Source of the DNA: CAZQVN01 sp964596775 | Lineage (GTDB): Bacteria; Eisenbacteria; RBG-16-71-46; JABDJR01; JAWXBZ01 | Assembly (NCBI GenBank): GCA_964596775.1 | Contig: CAZQVN010000008.1 | Location: 1-64,000, forward strand | Direction: 5' to 3' | Length of the DNA: 64,000 nt | In this document: one piece after another, positions 59,867 through 64,000 of the stretch | Numbering within the stretch: the stretch's first letter is position 1 | How the letters are laid out: every line of letters starts with the position of its first letter | Program-made: the position numbers and the translations under genes | Notes under the pieces: model-generated | What the model saw: the letters and a program-made list of their open reading frames with translations, nothing else | Told to the model about the DNA's origin: nothing | The model's database searches: none

Positions 59867-60991
59867 GTGACGGAAACCCCGGTGACACGGTTCGTGGATC
59901 CGGGTTTTTTCGTTGCCCTGGTCGCGGCGCTGATCCTGACGCCGCTCGTCCGGCTCCTGGCTCTGAAGATCGGATTCGTCGACGCTCCGCGCGCCGACCG
60001 GCACCACGTGACACCCACGCCGTATCTCGGCGGGCTTGCCGTTATCCTGGCGCTGGCCGCCGGGCTCCTGGCGTCCGGCCGTATCGACCTGGCTCCCGAC
60101 CGTCTCACGCTCGAAACCGCGCACCCGTTCACGATCCTTCTCTTCGTGACCACCACCGCGTTCTTCCTCGGCCTCGTCGACGACTGGCGTCACCTGGCCC
60201 CGCCGGCCAAGCTCGCCGGGCAGGTCCTCATCGCCTCGATCTTCATGGCCGCCGCCGGGCCGGGACCGTTCGCCAGTCCGGGCGCCGACGGTGCCGTCGG
60301 CGTCCTGTGGGTCGTGGGTCTCATGAACGCGTTCAACTTTCTCGACAACATGGACGGGATGCTGACCGGCGTGTCGCTGGCGTCGATCGCGGGACTGATG
60401 CTGATCGCGCTCGCGACCGGCGGCCTGGACACCGCGGCGTGGCTGTTCCCGCTGGCCGGGGCGCTGGCCGGGTATCTCGTGTTCAACTTTCCGCCGGCAA
60501 GGATCTTTCTCGGTGATGCCGGCAGCCTGATGCTCGGCGCGGGTCTCGCGGCGGCCGGGTGGGGGGTGGCTTCGCACCCGTTCGCGGGCGCGGTCCTCTC
60601 GGGATCCGCCGCGGGCACGGCTGCGGATCTTGCAGGAGCCTCCACCGGCGCATCCGGCCAGCCCGGCGCCGGAGTAGCTGCGTGGATCGCGCTGCCGCTG
60701 GCCATGGCCTACCCGATCTTCGACATCACGTTCGTGACGCTGACCCGGTTGAAACGCGGCCAGTCTCCCTGGGTCGGCGGAAGAGATCACACGACGCACC
60801 GGATCGCCACCGCGCTCGGCCGCGGCAAGCGGGCCGCCGCGCTGGCCGTGTACGGGCTGGCGCTGACCGGGTCGCTGGGGGCGTGGGTGGTGGCGGGGTC
60901 GGAGCCGGGAGTCGGGCTGGCGGTGGTCGCGGGGATGGGGGTGTTGTTTGCGGCGCTGGGTGCGGGGCTGGCGCGGGTGAGGGTGGGGTAG
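59867..60991 (+). CDS. WecA/TagO-like polyprenyl-phosphate sugar-1-phosphate transferase
   Basis: The 374-residue membrane enzyme of the MraY/WecA family links the first sugar-1-phosphate to undecaprenyl phosphate. Motifs are DAPRADRHHVTPTPYLGGLA, the Asp pair GLVDDWRHL, NAFNFLDNMDGM, FPPARIFLGDAGS, and the C-terminal GGRDHTTHR (HIGH-like block). A Gly/Ala/Ser-rich insert (SAAGTAADLAGASTG) sits in a loop before the AWIALPLAMAYP helix. It is the only initiating transferase seen, so it probably starts the glycan that the GT4 enzymes extend. GTG start; no strong Shine-Dalgarno. Confidence 0.9.
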   Translation: MTETPVTRFVDPGFFVALVAALILTPLVRLLALKIGFVDAPRADRHHVTPTPYLGGLAVILALAAGLLASGRIDLAPDRLTLETAHPFTILLFVTTTAFFLGLVDDWRHLAPPAKLAGQVLIASIFMAAAGPGPFASPGADGAVGVLWVVGLMNAFNFLDNMDGMLTGVSLASIAGLMLIALATGGLDTAAWLFPLAGALAGYLVFNFPPARIFLGDAGSLMLGAGLAAAGWGVASHPFAGAVLSGSAAGTAADLAGASTGASGQPGAGVAAWIALPLAMAYPIFDITFVTLTRLKRGQSPWVGGRDHTTHRIATALGRGKRAAALAVYGLALTGSLGAWVVAGSEPGVGLAVVAGMGVLFAALGAGLARVRVG

Positions 60992-61036
60992 AGGGGCCCC
61001 GTCGAATCCCCACCACCTCTGTGTTAGCCTTTCCCA

Positions 61037-61972
61037 ATGCCCACCCGCACCCTGAAACTCGGCACGCGCGCCTCCGCCCTGGCCATGGCCCAGAGCGGTG
61101 AGATCGCGAAGCAGCTGGAAGCGAAGCACGACGGCCTGAAGGTCGAGCTGGTCACCATCACGAGCACCGGCGACGCGAAGCAGGACACGGCGTTCGGGGC
61201 CGTCGGCTCCGTCGGGATGTTCGTGAAGGAACTGGAAGCGGCGCTGCTGGACAAGCGCGTCGATTTCGCCGTGCACAGTCTCAAGGATCTGCCGACCGCG
61301 ATCACCGACGGCCTCGCGATCCACGCCGTGCCGCTCCGGGCCACGCCGTACGACGTGCTCGTGGCGCCCGACGACATGATCCTCGACATGCTCGACGATG
61401 GAGCGAAGATCGGCACCGGCAGCCCGCGCCGCAAGGCCCAGATCCTCGCCTACCGCGACGACGTGAACGTGGTTGCGATCCGCGGCAACATCGACACGCG
61501 CCTGAAGCGCCTGGACGATGGGCGCTACGACGCCATCGTGCTGGCCGCGGCCGGACTGGAACGGCTCGGCCTCGAGGAGCGGGCCACCGAGATCTTCACG
61601 CCGGACATCATGGTTCCCGCCGTCGGCCAGGGGTGCCTGGCGCTCGAGGGGCGCGCCGACGACGAGCGGACGCGGGAGCTCCTGAAGGCGCTCGACGATC
61701 CGCTGTCGCATCACGAGGCGATCGCGGAGCGGAGCCTGCTCGCGGCCCTCGGCGGCGGATGCCACGAGCCGATCGCGGCTCTCGCGCGGTCCGCGGGGAG
61801 CGAACTGCGCCTGATCGGCCTCGTCTCCTCGCCGGACGGCCTGACCGTGCTCCGCGCCGAGGAAACAGGCCCGGAACGCGCCCCGGAAAAGCTCGGGGAA
61901 AAACTCGCGGAGCGGCTCATCGAGATGGGCGCCGCGCGCGTCCTCGGTCTTCCGGCGTCCGGCGCGTCCTGA
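61037..61972 (+). CDS. hemC: Hydroxymethylbilane synthase (porphobilinogen deaminase)
   Basis: HemC joins four porphobilinogens into hydroxymethylbilane. The 311-residue protein shows LKLGTRASALAMAQS, VHSLKDLPT, VAPDDMIL, GTGSPRRKAQI, RGNIDTRLKRL, and AVGQGCLALE. The dipyrromethane cofactor Cys lies in GGGCHEPIAAL. It heads the hemC-hemD-hemB group, with hemD seven bases downstream. No hemA is adjacent, although hemA commonly precedes hemC. Confidence 0.96.
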   Translation: MPTRTLKLGTRASALAMAQSGEIAKQLEAKHDGLKVELVTITSTGDAKQDTAFGAVGSVGMFVKELEAALLDKRVDFAVHSLKDLPTAITDGLAIHAVPLRATPYDVLVAPDDMILDMLDDGAKIGTGSPRRKAQILAYRDDVNVVAIRGNIDTRLKRLDDGRYDAIVLAAAGLERLGLEERATEIFTPDIMVPAVGQGCLALEGRADDERTRELLKALDDPLSHHEAIAERSLLAALGGGCHEPIAALARSAGSELRLIGLVSSPDGLTVLRAEETGPERAPEKLGEKLAERLIEMGAARVLGLPASGAS

Positions 61973-61979
61973 TTCCGCC

Positions 61980-62780
61980 ATGTCCCGCCCGGCGACCGGC
62001 CTCCGCATTCTCCTGACCCGTCCCGAGGGGACGAACGACGAGGCGGCGCTGCGGCTGGAAGCGCTCGGCGCGCACGTGATCGTCGAACCGCTGACCCGGA
62101 CGGCGCCGCTTGACGCGGCGGGATACGGACCGCTGGACCGGGCGCTCGAACGCCCCGATGACTACGCGTGGATCCTCTTCACGAGTGCCGCGGGGGTGCG
62201 GTACTTTCTGGAGCGCGCCGGGGAGCGGGGCGCCGCGATCTTCCCGCCCGGCCTCCGGGTGGCCGCGGTGGGGCCGAAGACGGCGGAGGCGCTGGCGGCC
62301 GCCGGCCGGCCGGCGGATCTCGTGCCCGGGGACTACCGTGCCGAAGGGCTGGCGGCGGCGTTGACGGCGGCGGGGGAGTCGCTCGCCGGCCGGAGGATCC
62401 TCTTCGTGCGTGCCCTGGAAGGACGGAATGTCCTGATCGAGGCGCTGGAAGGGGCGGGCGTCCGGGTCGACCTGGCGCCGGCGTACCGGACCGTCGGTCT
62501 CCCGGAGGGGGCCACGCGGGCGGCGGCGCGGATCGCGCGGGGCGAGGTGGATCTCGTCCTGGCCACGAGCGGCGCGGCCCTCGACGAACTCGCGTCGGCG
62601 TTGTCGTGCAAGCGGGAGCTCCGTTCCGATATCAACGTGGCGGCGCTCGGACCGGTCACGGCGGAACACGCCCGCGACCTGGGCTTTACCGTGGCGCTCG
62701 TCGCGCAGGACGCCACGCTCGACGGTCTGATCGAATCCGTGGCCGCGGAAGGCGGCCGTCTGTCAAGGAAAGGAACCTGA
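61980..62780 (+). CDS. hemD: Uroporphyrinogen-III synthase
   Basis: HemD closes hydroxymethylbilane while inverting ring D. The family is poorly conserved, but the 266-residue protein has RILLTRPEG near the N-terminus, WILFTSAAGVRYFLE, AAVGPKTAEALAAAG, and LATSGAALDEL with AALGPVTAEHARDLG. Its place between hemC and hemB settles the assignment. The TGA overlaps the hemB ATG by one base (TGATG). Confidence 0.9.
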   Translation: MSRPATGLRILLTRPEGTNDEAALRLEALGAHVIVEPLTRTAPLDAAGYGPLDRALERPDDYAWILFTSAAGVRYFLERAGERGAAIFPPGLRVAAVGPKTAEALAAAGRPADLVPGDYRAEGLAAALTAAGESLAGRRILFVRALEGRNVLIEALEGAGVRVDLAPAYRTVGLPEGATRAAARIARGEVDLVLATSGAALDELASALSCKRELRSDINVAALGPVTAEHARDLGFTVALVAQDATLDGLIESVAAEGGRLSRKGT

Positions 62781-63754
62781 TGCCGTTTCCCATCGAAAGA
62801 CCGCGCCGTCTCCGGCGGAGCGAGCCGATCCGTTCGCTGGTCCGCGAAACGCGGCTTCACCGCGACCAGTTCGTCTATCCGCTGTTCGTCGTTCCGGGCA
62901 GCGGTGTCCGGAAGGAGATCGCCGGGTTCCCGGGCGTGTTCCATCTCTCGGTCGACGAGATCGTCAAGGAATGCGAAAGGGCGCACGGCGAGTGGGGGAT
63001 CTCGTCGGTCCTGCTGTTCGGCCTTCCGGAGTCAAAGGACGCGCTGGGCAGCGGCGCGTATGCCGCCGACGGCGTCGTGCAGAAGGCGCTCCGGGCGATC
63101 CGGAAGGCGCAGACGCCGCTGACGCTCATCACCGACGTGTGCCTCTGCGAGTACACCGACCACGGTCACTGCGGACAGCTCGACGGTCACACGGTGGCCA
63201 ACGATCCCACGCTCGGCCTGCTCGCCCGTTCGGCGGTGTCGCACGCCGAGGCCGGGGCCGACATCGTGGCCCCGTCCGACATGATGGACGGCCGGGTGGG
63301 CGCGATCCGCACGGCGCTCGACAAGAGCGGCTTTCTCGACACGCCGATCCTGTCCTACGCGGCCAAGTACGCGTCCGTGTTCTACGGACCGTTCCGGCTG
63401 GCCGCCGATTCCGCGCCGGCGTTCGGGGATCGCCGGAGCTACCAGATGGATCCGCCGAACTCCGACGAGGCGCTGCGGGAGATCGCGCTGGACCTCGAGG
63501 AGGGCGCGGACATGGTGATGGTGAAACCGGCGCTCCCGTACCTGGACATCATCCGCCGGGCGAAGGACGAGTTCCGGGTGCCGGTGGCCGCCTACAACGT
63601 GAGCGGCGAGTACGTGATGCTCAAGGCGCTGGCCGGCGGCGACCCCGCGCTGGAGGAACGCGTGTTCCTCGAGGCCACGACCTGCATCGTGCGGGCCGGC
63701 GCCGACATCGTGATCACCTACGCGGCGCCGCTCCTGGCCCGCGCCCTGAAATGA
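62780..63754 (+). CDS. hemB: Delta-aminolevulinic acid dehydratase (porphobilinogen synthase)
   Basis: HemB condenses two 5-aminolevulinates to porphobilinogen. The 324-residue protein starts PFPIERPRRLRRSEPIRSLVRET and has the zinc-cysteine signature DVCLCEYTDHGHCG, so it is the zinc-dependent type. The two active-site lysines are in SYAAKYASVFYGPF and VMVKPALPYLD. The ATG is set by GGAAAGGAACC and the TGATG coupling with hemD. An open frame reaching back to 62168 is a shadow of hemD. Confidence 0.96.
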   Translation: MPFPIERPRRLRRSEPIRSLVRETRLHRDQFVYPLFVVPGSGVRKEIAGFPGVFHLSVDEIVKECERAHGEWGISSVLLFGLPESKDALGSGAYAADGVVQKALRAIRKAQTPLTLITDVCLCEYTDHGHCGQLDGHTVANDPTLGLLARSAVSHAEAGADIVAPSDMMDGRVGAIRTALDKSGFLDTPILSYAAKYASVFYGPFRLAADSAPAFGDRRSYQMDPPNSDEALREIALDLEEGADMVMVKPALPYLDIIRRAKDEFRVPVAAYNVSGEYVMLKALAGGDPALEERVFLEATTCIVRAGADIVITYAAPLLARALK

Positions 63755-64000
63755 TCCGGCGCGCCACGGCCTCGGACTCGGGAGCGATGCGCCGCGCCGG
63801 AGAACCCGGGGCGCCTGCGATGCGCCGCGCCGCCCCGCTGCTTTGCCCGCTGGTTCTCGCGACCCTCCTGGCCGCCGCCTCCGCGATCGCCGGGCCGGCC
63901 GCGTACGTGCCCGACGAACCCTACGTGCGCCCCGTTCCGACCGCCGGAATCCGCATGCTGTCCGAGCGGGTCGAAATGGTGTCGGACGGGAACGACGGCG
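63751..64000 (+). CDS. Exported protein, partial (cut by window end)
   Basis: The ATG overlaps the hemB stop by four bases, so it is translated with the haem genes. The visible 83 residues include an N-terminal Arg/Ala-rich stretch and a signal peptide-like segment (PLLCPLVLATLLAAASAIAG) starting at a second in-frame ATG near 63820. The mature part starts AYVPDEPYVRPVP. The true start may be that second ATG. Function cannot be told from this piece. Confidence 0.6.
   Translation, partial: MIRRATASDSGAMRRAGEPGAPAMRRAAPLLCPLVLATLLAAASAIAGPAAYVPDEPYVRPVPTAGIRMLSERVEMVSDGNDG

Noticed and set aside
62168..62779. Upstream extension of hemB
   Set aside because: It lies inside hemD in another frame; the ATG at 62780 has a ribosome-binding site and TGATG coupling.
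1..64000. CRISPR arrays, tRNA/rRNA genes, insertion sequences or prophage
   Set aside because: No regular repeats, cloverleaf-like runs, transposase or phage genes were seen on reading both strands; small tRNAs could still be missed without a covariance scan.

Overview
The window is high-GC DNA from an uncultured Gram-negative bacterium, most likely a metagenome-assembled scaffold. It has two 100-N gaps whose flanks are identical 55-mers, as left by a k=55 assembler. Lipoproteins, periplasmic c-type haem motifs, O-antigen-type genes and outer-surface exports point to a diderm. The eukaryote/archaeal-type ProRS, a very large GreA fusion, TPR-fused GT-C glycosyltransferases and exported proteins ending in a W-x-x-[IV]-K-x-L-[YF] tail suggest a little-studied candidate phylum. 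An Eisenbacteria or FCB-like lineage is a guess; no marker here settles it. No rRNA, tRNA, CRISPR array or insertion sequence was seen.

Layout. 1-5.4 kb: a GAF/sigma-54 activator, two paralogous exported proteins of unknown function, and proS. 5.5-9.7 kb: two TPR-fused GT-C membrane glycosyltransferases. 9.9-11.6 kb: xdhC-yqeB, linked to labile-selenium molybdenum hydroxylases. 11.7-20.9 kb: an Rrf2 regulator, cysK, larE, bifunctional aroDE, trpE-trpF-trpB-trpA and a DAHP synthase, mostly with 4-8 base overlaps; trpG, trpD and trpC are absent. 20.9-30.0 kb: a DUF1684 protein, a coiled-coil lipoprotein, a third TPR-GT-C protein, a glutaryl-CoA-dehydrogenase-like enzyme, a tetrahaem cytochrome whose reading frame needs an in-frame TGA read as selenocysteine, and an SPFH-phosphodiesterase-TPR fusion. 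30.1-43.7 kb: typA, an NYN protein, a PknK-like kinase with a CinA-like protein, a CBS protein, an OsmC protein, the GreA fusion and a domain-permuted aconitase.

43.9-61.0 kb is a surface-polysaccharide locus. One minus-strand operon runs Wzz-like, ligase-like, Wzx-like and three GT4 genes. A second runs deacetylase, GT4, methyltransferase and GT4. A plus-strand pair is an epimerase and a WecA/TagO-like initiating transferase. 61.0-63.8 kb is hemC-hemD-hemB, followed by the start of an exported protein cut by the window end.

The strongest unusual signal is the selenocysteine candidate at 27172-27174, about 16 kb from xdhC-yqeB. The two together suggest an organism that uses selenium both as Sec and as a molybdenum-hydroxylase cofactor. 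Other notable points are three covarying palindromes between divergent polysaccharide promoters, a deacetylase with lost metal ligands, and several unusual domain fusions.
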